A stretch of DNA of 64,000 nt from Bacillota bacterium (GTDB taxonomy: Bacteria > Bacillota > Clostridia > Acetivibrionales > DSM-27016): contig JAEWDM010000040.1 in NCBI GenBank assembly GCA_023390115.1, positions 310,001 to 374,000 on the forward strand. Reading direction: 5' to 3'. The translations under genes and the position numbers were made by a program. The notes under the pieces were generated by a model. The model was not told the DNA's origin, searched no databases, and saw only the letters and a list, made by a program, of their open reading frames with translations. This document shows, piece by piece, positions 25,213 through 33,586 of this stretch (position 1 is its first letter; each line of letters opens with the position of its first letter).

Positions 25213-26694
25213 ATGTTCAATATTCCAAAGGTAAAATTAGGCATTGTAGCGGTCAGTAGAGATTGCTTTCCCGTGGAGCTGAGTGAAAAAAGAAGGACGG
25301 CGGTTGTTAAAGTCTGTACGGACAAGCAGCTTGAAATCAGTGAAATTAAAGTTACAGTAGAAAATGAAAAGGATGTACTAAAAGCACTTGAGGCTCTTAA
25401 AAATGAAGAGGTAAATGCCCTGGTGGTATATCTCGGGAATTTCGGTCCTGAAGGCCCTGAAACTCTGCTGGCTCAAGAGTTTAAAGGCCCTGTAATGTTT
25501 GCCGCGGCAGCGGAGGAAACAGGCAGCGACCTGATTGGCGGGCGAGGAGACGCTTACTGCGGTATGCTGAATGCGTCCTATAATCTGGCATTGAGAAAGC
25601 TAAGTCCGTATATACCGGAGTACCCTGTAGGCACTGCTGATGAGATTGCCGATATGATAGGCGACTTCAAAAATATAGCAAGGATATTGATAGGGCTTTC
25701 GGGGCTCAAAATTTTCAGCTTTGGGCCAAGACCCTATGATTTTCTGGCTTGCAATGCGCCTATAAAGCCTTTGTATGATCTGGGAGTCGGGATTATGGAA
25801 AATTCTGAGCTGGATTTATTTGAGTCATATAATGCCCATGCAAATGATCCGCGGATTCCGGCAATTATTAAGGAAATGGAGCAGGAACTCGGGGGAGGCA
25901 ATGTATATCCCGGCATTCTGCCTAAGCTGGCACAATATGAGATTACTCTTACGGATTGGATAGAGAATAATATAGGGGCATACAAATACGCCGTTTTCGC
26001 AAATAAATGCTGGCCCGCGTTCCAGACACAATTTGGTTTTGTGCCCTGCTATGTCAATTCAAGACTCGCTGCAAGGGGAATACCGGTAGCCTGCGAGACT
26101 GATATATACGGAGCCCTGAGCGAATATATAATCACGTGTGCCACAGAAATGCCGGCTACACTTCTCGATATAAATAACACAGTTCCCAGAGACATGTATG
26201 ATGAAAATAAGGATAAATTTGAAGGCTATAAGCAAAATGACCTGTTTATGGGCTTCCACTGCGGAAATACTCCTTCATGCTGCATGAAGAATTCCGCTAT
26301 GAGCTATCAGAGAATAATGCACAGCCTTCTTGAGCCGGGTAAGGAGCCCGATATTACAAGGGGTACATTGGAGGGAGCAATAAGGCCGGGAGACATTACC
26401 TTCTTCAGGCTCCAAAGCACGGCTGACTGCATTTTAAGAAGCTATGTGGCCGAAGGGGAGATAATTGATGTAAACCCTAATTCCTTTGGAGGTATCGGGA
26501 TTTTCGCCATTAAAGAAATGGGAAGGTTCTACAGGCATGTTTTGATAGGGAAAAGGTATCCGCATCACGGCGGAGTAGCCTTCAGGCATTCGGGCAAGGT
26601 TCTGTTTGCGGCACTCAAAATGCTGGGTGTTGCGGATGTAGCATTTAACCGCCCTGCTTCCATGCTTTATGAGGATGAGAATCCGTTCAAATAG
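25213..26694 (+). CDS. FucI-like sugar isomerase, probably acting as L-arabinose isomerase
   Basis: A 493-residue protein of the L-fucose/L-arabinose isomerase superfamily (COG2407 type), not the classical AraA family. The N-terminal half is a Rossmann-like region; the C-terminal half carries ACETDIYGALSEYI, FHCGNTPSCC and HHGG segments that include likely metal-binding Glu, Asp and His. First gene after an AraR-type operator and followed by araR, araB and araD; classical araA is missing, so this enzyme probably converts L-arabinose to L-ribulose. Substrate is inferred from context. GGAGG precedes the ATG. Confidence 0.85.
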   Translation: MFNIPKVKLGIVAVSRDCFPVELSEKRRTAVVKVCTDKQLEISEIKVTVENEKDVLKALEALKNEEVNALVVYLGNFGPEGPETLLAQEFKGPVMFAAAAEETGSDLIGGRGDAYCGMLNASYNLALRKLSPYIPEYPVGTADEIADMIGDFKNIARILIGLSGLKIFSFGPRPYDFLACNAPIKPLYDLGVGIMENSELDLFESYNAHANDPRIPAIIKEMEQELGGGNVYPGILPKLAQYEITLTDWIENNIGAYKYAVFANKCWPAFQTQFGFVPCYVNSRLAARGIPVACETDIYGALSEYIITCATEMPATLLDINNTVPRDMYDENKDKFEGYKQNDLFMGFHCGNTPSCCMKNSAMSYQRIMHSLLEPGKEPDITRGTLEGAIRPGDITFFRLQSTADCILRSYVAEGEIIDVNPNSFGGIGIFAIKEMGRFYRHVLIGKRYPHHGGVAFRHSGKVLFAALKMLGVADVAFNRPASMLYEDENPFK

Positions 26695-26731
26695 TATTAT
26701 AATTTTATTGGAAAACAGGTGGAAATATTAG

Positions 26732-27823
26732 ATGAAGGATATTGAAAAGCCCAAGTATCAGAAGCTTAAGGAGTATATTACGGAAGTAATCAAGTCCAGA
26801 GAATTAAAGACCGGCGAAAAAATGTATTCCGAGAACCAGTTGGCTGAGAAGTTCGAAATCAGCAGGCATACCGTCAGGCAGGCCATAGGCGAGCTGGTGA
26901 GCGAAGGCTGGCTTTACAGGGTGCAGGGAAAGGGAACCTTTGTAGACCGCAGGCCTGATGAGAGCACTGTGAGGACAAACACCGTAGGTGTAATTACAAC
27001 TTATTTGAATGATTACATCTTTCCGGCCATTATAAGGGGTATTGACAGTGTTCTGTCACAAAACGGCTATAATATAATGCTGGGTTGTACGTATAACCGG
27101 CATGAGAAGGAATACACCTGTCTTGAGAACCTGAAAAGCCAGAATATATCGGGACTGATTGTGGAGCCAACAAAAAGCGTGCTGCCCAACCCCAACCTTG
27201 ATTTATACAAGGAGCTGAGTGACAGCGGGATTCCTGTACTTTTCATACATGGAGCCTATAGCGGCCTTGACTATTCATATGTAGTAGAGGATGACGTTCA
27301 GGCGGGATACCTTGCTACAAAGCATCTTACAGGCTTAGGACACAGCAGGATAGGCGGAGTGTTTAAGATTGATGATATACAGGGGCATCACAGGTTCTCG
27401 GGCTTTCAGAAGGCTCATGCCGAGGCAGGGCTTAAGCTGAAGGATTCAAGGGTTTTGTGGTTTGATACGTTTGAGGCGGACTCAAAATTAAGAGCGGGAA
27501 GAGAAAAGCAATTGGAGGCTGTTTTATCCGAGAGCACTTCCATTGTCTGTTATAATGAGCAAATTGCTGCGGAGGTTCTTGACATAATAAGAGAGCTTGG
27601 TGTGAATGTTCCGGATGATATTTCTATTGTCAGCTTCGATGATTCGCAGCTTGCGGTTGCGTCGGAGGTTAAGCTGACTACCGTTGCACATCCTAAGGAA
27701 AGGCTTGGAGAGCAAGCCGCTGAAGCTATTATAAATATGATTGACAGAAAGCGGAACTATTATGATGTAAAAATGCAGCCTGAGCTTATTATAAGAGGGA
27801 GTACAAAAAGGATTAATTATTGA
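26732..27823 (+). CDS. araR: Arabinose operon regulator, AraR type
   Basis: A 363-residue protein with a GntR winged helix at the N-terminus (about 6-75, KMYSENQLAEKFEISRHTVRQAI) fused to a LacI-type sugar-binding domain (about 83-360), the hallmark of AraR. It would repress the arabinose genes and be released by L-arabinose. An AraR-like operator sits at the operon promoter 1.6 kb upstream, so it is probably autoregulated. AGGTGG lies before the ATG; 15 bp separate it from araB. Confidence 0.92.
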   Translation: MKDIEKPKYQKLKEYITEVIKSRELKTGEKMYSENQLAEKFEISRHTVRQAIGELVSEGWLYRVQGKGTFVDRRPDESTVRTNTVGVITTYLNDYIFPAIIRGIDSVLSQNGYNIMLGCTYNRHEKEYTCLENLKSQNISGLIVEPTKSVLPNPNLDLYKELSDSGIPVLFIHGAYSGLDYSYVVEDDVQAGYLATKHLTGLGHSRIGGVFKIDDIQGHHRFSGFQKAHAEAGLKLKDSRVLWFDTFEADSKLRAGREKQLEAVLSESTSIVCYNEQIAAEVLDIIRELGVNVPDDISIVSFDDSQLAVASEVKLTTVAHPKERLGEQAAEAIINMIDRKRNYYDVKMQPELIIRGSTKRINY

Positions 27824-27838
27824 AAGGATGAGTGATTA

Positions 27839-29512
27839 ATGAGTCAGAAGTATACGATAGGCTTAGATTTCGGCTCCCTGTCGGGGCGTGCGGTGCTTGT
27901 TGAGGCAGGCACGGGAAATGAAGTGGCAGCCTCGGTAAAGGAGTATACTCACGCCGTTATGGATGAATATATTCCCGGCAGCGCCAAAAAGCTTGAGCCT
28001 GATTGGGCCCTGCAGCATCCTGATGACTGGCTGGAGGTTTTAAGCGAAACTATTCCCGCGGTGCTTAACAAGAGCGGAATAAGCCCGGATGATGTGATAG
28101 GGGTGGGAGTGGATTTTACCTCCTGTACTGTAATGCCAACCGACAAGGACGGTGTTCCGATATGCTTTAAAGAGCAGTATAAGTCCAATCCCCACAGCTA
28201 TCCCAAGCTTTGGAAGCATCATGCCGCTCAGGACGAGGCAAACAGGCTGAATGACATTGCGGTGCAAAGGGGAGAAAGGTTTGTTGACAGGTATGGAGGC
28301 AAGCAATCATCGGAATGGCAGGTTGCCAAGGTATGGCAGGTACTGAATGAGGCTCCCGAAATATATGATGAAATGGATCGGTGGATAGAGGCTGCCGACT
28401 GGATCACATGGCAGCTTACGGGTGTGGAAAAAAGACAGATTTGTACTGCGGGATATAAGGGAATATGGCATAAGAATGACGGTTACCCCTCAAAGGATTT
28501 TTTCAGGGCTCTGGACCCAAGACTTGAAAATTACGTGGAAGAGAAGCTTTCCAGCGAGCTGTACCCTCTTGGAGCAAAGGCGGGGGAGATTACCGAAAAG
28601 GCCGCGGCCCTTACGGGATTAAAGCCCGGAACTGCGGTATGCGTCGGCAATGTGGATGCCCATGTTTCCCTGCCGGCGGTGGGTATAACTGAGCCGGGGA
28701 AGATGCTTATGATTATAGGTACGTCAAGCTGTGACATATTGCTTGGCACCGAGGAGAAAATAGTTCCGGGAATGTGCGGAGTTGTCGAGGACGGAGCCAT
28801 GCCGGGATATTTTGCGTATGAGGCGGGACAGTCCTGCGTTGGCGATCACTTTGACTGGTTCGTGAAAAACTGTGTTCCCGCATCCTATACAAAAGAGGCG
28901 GAGGAAAGAGGAATAGGCATACACAAGCTTTTAAGGGAGAAGGCTTCGGCCCTTAAGGCGGGAGAGAGCGGCCTTGTTGCTCTGGACTGGTGGAACGGAA
29001 ACAGGTCGGTGCTGGTGGATGTTGACCTGACTGGAATGCTTTTGGGGTGCACACTGCAGACAAAGCCGGAGGAGATATACAGGGCGCTTATTGAGGCCAC
29101 TGCATACGGAAAGAGGATGATAATAGAAACCTTTATAGAAAGCGGAGTGCCTGTAACCGAGCTGTATGCATGCGGAGGGATAGCTTCAAAGGACGAATTT
29201 ATGATGCAGATATATGCGGATGTTACAAACATGGAGCTGAGGATAGGAGCTTCCGCGCAGACCCCCGCGCTTGGTGCCGCCATGTTTGCGGCTGTTGCGG
29301 CAGGCAGCGAAAGAGGAGGATACGACAGTATAGAGGATGCGGCGAAGGAGATGGGAAAGGTAAAGGAACACTTCTTCCGGCCTATACCGGAAAATGTTGC
29401 GGCATATGACAAGCTGTATGCCGAGTACAAGCTGCTCCATGATTATTTCGGACGCGGCGGAAACGATGCAATGAAGAGGCTCAAAAAGATAAAAGCCGAG
29501 GCTAAGAGGTAA
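27839..29512 (+). CDS. araB: Ribulokinase
   Basis: A 557-residue FGGY-family kinase that phosphorylates L-ribulose to L-ribulose 5-phosphate. It starts with the ATP-binding GLDFGSLSGRAVLV motif, has GVDFTSCTVMP, and a C-terminal domain with ALDWWNGNRS and ACGGIASKDEFMMQIYADV. Length and motifs fit bacterial AraB. It sits between araR and araD, and the three make up the core L-arabinose pathway with the upstream isomerase. AAAGGATGAG precedes the ATG. Confidence 0.95.
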   Translation: MSQKYTIGLDFGSLSGRAVLVEAGTGNEVAASVKEYTHAVMDEYIPGSAKKLEPDWALQHPDDWLEVLSETIPAVLNKSGISPDDVIGVGVDFTSCTVMPTDKDGVPICFKEQYKSNPHSYPKLWKHHAAQDEANRLNDIAVQRGERFVDRYGGKQSSEWQVAKVWQVLNEAPEIYDEMDRWIEAADWITWQLTGVEKRQICTAGYKGIWHKNDGYPSKDFFRALDPRLENYVEEKLSSELYPLGAKAGEITEKAAALTGLKPGTAVCVGNVDAHVSLPAVGITEPGKMLMIIGTSSCDILLGTEEKIVPGMCGVVEDGAMPGYFAYEAGQSCVGDHFDWFVKNCVPASYTKEAEERGIGIHKLLREKASALKAGESGLVALDWWNGNRSVLVDVDLTGMLLGCTLQTKPEEIYRALIEATAYGKRMIIETFIESGVPVTELYACGGIASKDEFMMQIYADVTNMELRIGASAQTPALGAAMFAAVAAGSERGGYDSIEDAAKEMGKVKEHFFRPIPENVAAYDKLYAEYKLLHDYFGRGGNDAMKRLKKIKAEAKR

Positions 29513-29543
29513 GAATAATATTTGCACTTAGGAGTATTTTGAT

Positions 29544-30239
29544 ATGTTAAAGGACTTAAAGGATGCCGTGCTGGAGGCTAATCTGGAATTGCCGCGCAGG
29601 GGGCTTGTAACGTATACGTGGGGAAATGTAAGCGGTATTGACCGCAAGGAGGGCTTTATCGTAATAAAGCCAAGCGGGATCCCATATGACGAGCTTAAGC
29701 CGGAGCATATGGTGGTGCTCGACTTAGAGGGCAACAAGGTGGAGGGCAAGCTTAATCCGTCCTCCGATACCCCTACTCACGTGGTTATATACAGTAATTT
29801 CGAGAACATAGGGGGAGTGGTCCATACACATTCAAGATGGGCGACAATATGGTCGCAGGCAGGAAAAGGGATCCCTGCGCTCGGCACTACCCATGCCGAC
29901 TATTTCTATGGGGAGATACCCTGCACCAGAAGGCTTACCGAGCAGGAGATAAATTCCGAATATGAAAAGCAGACGGGAAATGTAATAGTACAAACCTTTA
30001 AGCGCATAGACCCGGTTTTTGTGCCCGGGGTGCTTGTAAATAATCATGGTCCCTTCTGCTGGGGAAAGGATGCAAATGAATCGGTTCATAATGCCGTTGT
30101 GCTGGAGGAGGTGGCCATGATGGCCTACTATACCCGCTCGCTCACACCCGGAATAAATCCCGTTGACCAAACCCTTCTCGACAGGCACTTTCTGCGAAAG
30201 CATGGAAAGAATGCATACTACGGACAGAAGGCAACATAG
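29544..30239 (+). CDS. araD: L-ribulose-5-phosphate 4-epimerase
   Basis: A 231-residue class II aldolase-fold epimerase producing D-xylulose 5-phosphate for the pentose phosphate pathway. GNVSGIDR and SSDTPTH near the N-terminus bind the phosphate; zinc ligands lie in VVHTHSRWAT (about residue 95) and in the later VNNHGPF. The last gene of the arabinose operon, closed by the terminator at 30252. AGGAG precedes the ATG. Confidence 0.95.
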   Translation: MLKDLKDAVLEANLELPRRGLVTYTWGNVSGIDRKEGFIVIKPSGIPYDELKPEHMVVLDLEGNKVEGKLNPSSDTPTHVVIYSNFENIGGVVHTHSRWATIWSQAGKGIPALGTTHADYFYGEIPCTRRLTEQEINSEYEKQTGNVIVQTFKRIDPVFVPGVLVNNHGPFCWGKDANESVHNAVVLEEVAMMAYYTRSLTPGINPVDQTLLDRHFLRKHGKNAYYGQKAT

Positions 30240-30251
30240 GGCGGAGTGTTT

Positions 30252-30287
30252 AAAAAGGCAGGGCGCATAATCTGCACCCTGCCTTTT
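30252..30287. terminator. Terminator between araD and the converging coiled-coil gene
   Basis: AAAAGGCAGGG (30253-30263) pairs perfectly with CCCTGCCTTTT (30277-30287) around a 13-nt loop. A-rich and T-rich flanks make it usable in both directions, which suits the convergent gene order. Confidence 0.9.
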
Positions 30288-30314
30288 GCCATCACTATTT
30301 TATATACAGGAGCT

Positions 30315-30713
30315 TTACTCTGCTATAGCCCTTCTGCCGCCTTTTATTACGGTGATTTCAACATCCTGCTTTTCTACTTTAGAGGAGAGATCGTCAACCT
30401 TCTTTTCAAGCTGCACAAGCTTTTCAAAGGTTTGTGTGTAGCCGTCGAATAAAGCCTTGGAGTCATCATACAGCTTATTTTCCAGCCTGATTATATCATT
30501 TTTGTCCGCTTTGCTGTCCAGCTTTTTATCCATGCTGTCCAGACGCTTGTCTATTGAATCAAACTTCTTATCCATGGATTCAAACTTTTTATCCATGGAT
30601 TCAAACCTCTTATCTATGGAATCAAACTTTTTATCCATAGACTCAAACCTCTTATCTACCGAATCAAACTTTGAGGTCATATCACTATACATTTTTGTCA
30701 GCAGCTCAAACAT
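30315..30713 (-). CDS. Heptad-repeat coiled-coil protein of unknown function
   Basis: A 132-residue protein. Residues about 14-68 are seven to eight near-perfect 7-residue units (KFDSIDK or RFESMDK), encoded by 21-bp tandem repeats, forming a long charged coiled coil; a second helical part with LEKKVDDLSSKVEKQDVE follows. No signal peptide, membrane segment or enzymatic motif. The minus-strand ATG at 30713 has GGAGG five bases upstream, preferred over the GTG at 30734. Repeat number may vary between strains. Confidence 0.75.
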   Translation of the reverse strand: MFELLTKMYSDMTSKFDSVDKRFESMDKKFDSIDKRFESMDKKFESMDKKFDSIDKRLDSMDKKLDSKADKNDIIRLENKLYDDSKALFDGYTQTFEKLVQLEKKVDDLSSKVEKQDVEITVIKGGRRAIAE

Positions 30714-30806
30714 TTTATCCTCCACAACAACCACTCTCCTTCGCTGCTTTTATTTTACCAAATTTTAATATAAAATACCATAAATTTTTGCAAGCTAATG
30801 TATTTA

Positions 30807-30991
30807 GCAATAAAGATTTTGCACGGAGAATATAATTTGATGGAAGAAATTTTTTTGGCCCGTAAGGAATACATCTAAGAAAAGCACCTGATGACAAGCC
30901 CTAGAGACATTTCCCCACAAGGTGTCTTTTCGGTGCTATTAAAAATTTCTGTAAGCAATTATATTCTCCATGTTTGTAAAATCCTTATTGC
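30807..30991. repeat. 185-bp nested inverted repeat, possible MITE or structured RNA
   Basis: The outer arms (about 30807-30837 and 30957-30991) are imperfectly complementary, with a perfect 13-bp core GGAGAATATAATT (30825-30837) / AATTATATTCTCC (30957-30969). Inside lie AGAAATTTTT (30845-30854) / AAAAATTTCT (30941-30950), AGCACC/GGTGCT (30883-30888/30932-30937) and AGACA/TGTCT (30905-30909/30923-30927). The whole segment could fold into one long hairpin. TAATGTA occurs close outside both ends. No open reading frame is supported inside. It fills the 313-bp space between the coiled-coil gene and the AraC regulator gene. Confidence 0.7.
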
Positions 30992-31026
30992 ATCCTATAT
31001 AATGTAATATATTTATAGAAAGTATA

Positions 31027-31914
31027 TTACATTCTCCTGTAGTCGCCGGGAGTCTTCCCGGTAATTTTCTTAAATACCTCATAAAAGAATTTCATGTCAT
31101 TGAAGCCCGCCTCGCGCGCAATATCTATGACCTTCATATCCGTCTGCCTGAGCATACGGCAGGCCTCGTCTATTCTGAGCTTCTGCATGTAGTCGCTGAA
31201 ATTAGTGCCTGTAACCTCTTTAAACAGCCTGCTTAAATAGTTCTTGCTTATAAACGATTTCATTGCCAGATCCTCAAGCTTAATGTCGGAGCTGTAGTTC
31301 AGCCTGAGGTGCTCTATAGCCCTTTGAATAAGAGCTGTGCTTTGGGAGGATGAATTTTTTTTTGCAGCCGGCTCCATGTACCTGAATATTTTTACAATCA
31401 GCTCAATAAGGTATGCCCTTATAATGTCCGTATAGCCCTTCTTCATAAGCTTATACTCAGTATACATTTTACCGAACAGGTCTCCTATTTCCTTGAATTC
31501 AGTGCCGGACAGCCTCAAATCGGGTGTGGGAAGCTGCTCCTCGGGGAACAGCGATCTGAACAGGAAGGAGGAGGTTATATCCTGAAAGTGTATGCTGCTG
31601 AAAAGGGATGCATCCAGAAACTCCGGCATAAAAACGCAGTTAAAAACCATAGGCTGACTGGAGCCGGATTTTGGAAAGAAGCTGTGAGGAACGTCATAAT
31701 TTATTATGAAAAGATCTCCTCTTGATATTTCATATTCCGACTGTCCCACTATATGCGTGCCTTGTCCCGAAATGACATATGTAATTTCTATAAAATCATG
31801 CCGGTGCATAACATTGCAGTATTCCTGAAGCTCCTCGGACTTGTTTATATATACTTTTTCATTAGGCCTGAAAAGGCTGTCTCCTTTAAGTACCGGATAT
31901 CTGCTTTTGTTCAA
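31027..31914 (-). CDS. AraC-family regulator of the rhamnose cluster
   Basis: A 295-residue protein. The N-terminal cupin-type sensor domain (about 25-150) begins with HRHDFIEITYVISGQGTH and GDLFIINYDVPHSF, the C-terminal double helix-turn-helix (about 195-293) carries KNYLSRLFKEVTGTNFSDY and DMKFFYEVFKKITGKTPGDY. It is divergent from rhaB, with 175 bp between, so it probably activates the rhamnose genes in response to L-rhamnose, like RhaS/RhaR. The start is TTG, with GGGAG about 12 nt upstream. Confidence 0.88.
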   Translation of the reverse strand: MNKSRYPVLKGDSLFRPNEKVYINKSEELQEYCNVMHRHDFIEITYVISGQGTHIVGQSEYEISRGDLFIINYDVPHSFFPKSGSSQPMVFNCVFMPEFLDASLFSSIHFQDITSSFLFRSLFPEEQLPTPDLRLSGTEFKEIGDLFGKMYTEYKLMKKGYTDIIRAYLIELIVKIFRYMEPAAKKNSSSQSTALIQRAIEHLRLNYSSDIKLEDLAMKSFISKNYLSRLFKEVTGTNFSDYMQKLRIDEACRMLRQTDMKVIDIAREAGFNDMKFFYEVFKKITGKTPGDYRRM

Positions 31915-32035
31915 TTTTTAGGACACTCCCAGCTTTATAAAGATTATAACAAACCCTAAAAACAGAATAACATACTCCAATGATTTTATAAAGGTATGGT
32001 TATACTATTATTTTAAGTATATTTATAAAAATATT

Positions 32036-32065
32036 GCGGGCGGGCACTTAAGGCACCGCCCCTAC
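32036..32065. repeat. GC-rich hairpin repeat, copy 1 (left of rhaB)
   Basis: A 30-bp element with outer parts GCGGGCGGGCAC and GGCACCGCCCCTAC around a 4-bp loop. The same element, inverted and differing only in the loop, lies at 35990-36018 on the other side of the cluster. It folds as a stem with one bulged base and sits in the rhaB 5' leader. A TATACT-N9-AGTATA inverted repeat at 32001-32021 just upstream may be a regulator site. Confidence 0.8.
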
Positions 32066-32089
32066 TAAGAAGAACAGGGAGGGACGTTA

Positions 32090-33568
32090 ATGCTGAAACT
32101 GTTGGCCTTTGACTACGGTGCAAGCAGCGGGAGAGGAATTCTCGGGAAGTTTGACGGTTCAAGGCTTGAAATTGAAGAGGTGCACAGGTTCCCTAATGAG
32201 CCGGTAACGGTAAACGGACATTTATACTGGGACATACTGAGGCTTTATCATGAGCTTAAGCAGGGAATGCACAAATGTACAATTAACGGGCACAGGGACA
32301 TCAGCTCCATAGGTATAGATACGTGGGGAGTGGATTTCGGGCTTCTGGACTCTAAAGGGAATCTTCTTGGAAACCCTTTTCATTACAGGGACATCAGGAC
32401 AGAGGGAATGATTGAGGAAGCGGCAAAGCTGGTTTCCAAAAGGAGTATTTATGAAGAGACGGGCATAGCCTTTCAAAAATTTAATACGCTGTACCAGCTT
32501 CTTTCCATGAGCCTCAGCGGCTCGCCATTGCTTGAAAAGGCTTCAACCATGCTTTTTATACCTGATTTATTGAACTATTTTCTTACAGGTGAAAAGGCAA
32601 GTGAATATACCATAGCCAGCACGGCACAAATGCTTGATTCAAGGAGAGGCGAATGGGCTGATGACATGCTTGAAAAGCTTGGAATACCTCAGAGGCTGCT
32701 TACAAATATTATAAAGCCCGGAACACAGCTTGGAAAGCTCAGCTCCATAATTTCCTCCGAGATGGGCATGGGACGTGTGCCTGTAATGGCAGTAGCGGAG
32801 CATGATACCGGAAGCGCTGTGGTTTCAGTGCCTGCGTCTCAGGACAGGTATGCATATATAAGCAGCGGGACATGGTCCCTTCTGGGAGTTGAGTCGTACG
32901 CTCCCGTAATAAATGATGACACCTACAGGCTTAATTATACCAATGAGGGGGGCTTTAATAACAGCATAAGGCTTCTTAAAAATATTATGGGCCTTTGGAT
33001 TTATCAGGAGTGCAAGCGCACATGGGATAAGGAAGGCCAAAGCACAAGCTTTGACCAGCTTGAGGAGGAAGCGTCAAAATCTCCTGCCTTTCTTGCCTTT
33101 ATTGACCCTGACGATGATATGTTTTACAGCCCCGGAGGTATGCCGGACAAGGTCAGGGAGTATTGCGGAAAAACGGGGCAGAGGGTTCCCGAAACAAAGG
33201 CGGAGGTTGTGAGGTGCATAATGGAAAGCCTTGCACTTAAATATAAAATGACTCTTCATGGGCTTGAAGAAATACTGGGATATTCTCTGCCTGTACTGCA
33301 CATAGTAGGAGGGGGCTGCAAGAATATAATGCTTTCCCAGTTTACAGCCAATGCGATAGACAGGCCTGTCATTACCGGGCCCACAGAGGCGACGGCCGTA
33401 GGGAATCTTGTTGCGCAGCTTGTGGCTCTTGGAGAGGTGGGAAGCCTTGCCGAGGGAAGAGAGGTCGTGAGGAATTCCTTCCCGTGCAGGGATTATGCTC
33501 CTGTTGATGCCCGGAAGTGGGATGAGGCGTACGGAAGATTTCTTTCAGTAATAGACAAGCAGCACTAA
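32090..33568 (+). CDS. rhaB: Rhamnulokinase
   Basis: A 492-residue FGGY kinase that phosphorylates L-rhamnulose at C1. The N-terminus reads LLAFDYGASSGRGILG, and RhaB-typical segments include SIGIDTWGVDFGLLD, AFQKFNTLYQL, SSGTWSLLG and IVGGGCKNIMLSQFTANA. First gene of a three-gene cluster with the isomerase 18 bp downstream. GGGAGGGA precedes the ATG. A hairpin repeat sits in its leader. Confidence 0.95.
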   Translation: MLKLLAFDYGASSGRGILGKFDGSRLEIEEVHRFPNEPVTVNGHLYWDILRLYHELKQGMHKCTINGHRDISSIGIDTWGVDFGLLDSKGNLLGNPFHYRDIRTEGMIEEAAKLVSKRSIYEETGIAFQKFNTLYQLLSMSLSGSPLLEKASTMLFIPDLLNYFLTGEKASEYTIASTAQMLDSRRGEWADDMLEKLGIPQRLLTNIIKPGTQLGKLSSIISSEMGMGRVPVMAVAEHDTGSAVVSVPASQDRYAYISSGTWSLLGVESYAPVINDDTYRLNYTNEGGFNNSIRLLKNIMGLWIYQECKRTWDKEGQSTSFDQLEEEASKSPAFLAFIDPDDDMFYSPGGMPDKVREYCGKTGQRVPETKAEVVRCIMESLALKYKMTLHGLEEILGYSLPVLHIVGGGCKNIMLSQFTANAIDRPVITGPTEATAVGNLVAQLVALGEVGSLAEGREVVRNSFPCRDYAPVDARKWDEAYGRFLSVIDKQH

Positions 33569-33586
33569 AAATACGGGAGGTTAGGT

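Noticed and set aside
30555..30670. Tandem repeats resembling a short CRISPR array
   Set aside because: The 21-bp units are contiguous, in frame, and encode heptads; there are no unique spacers and no cas genes.
30457..30768. 103-codon plus-strand frame of Ser/Leu-rich repeats
   Set aside because: It is the antisense of the heptad-repeat coiled-coil gene; the repeats come from that gene and it has no ribosome binding site.
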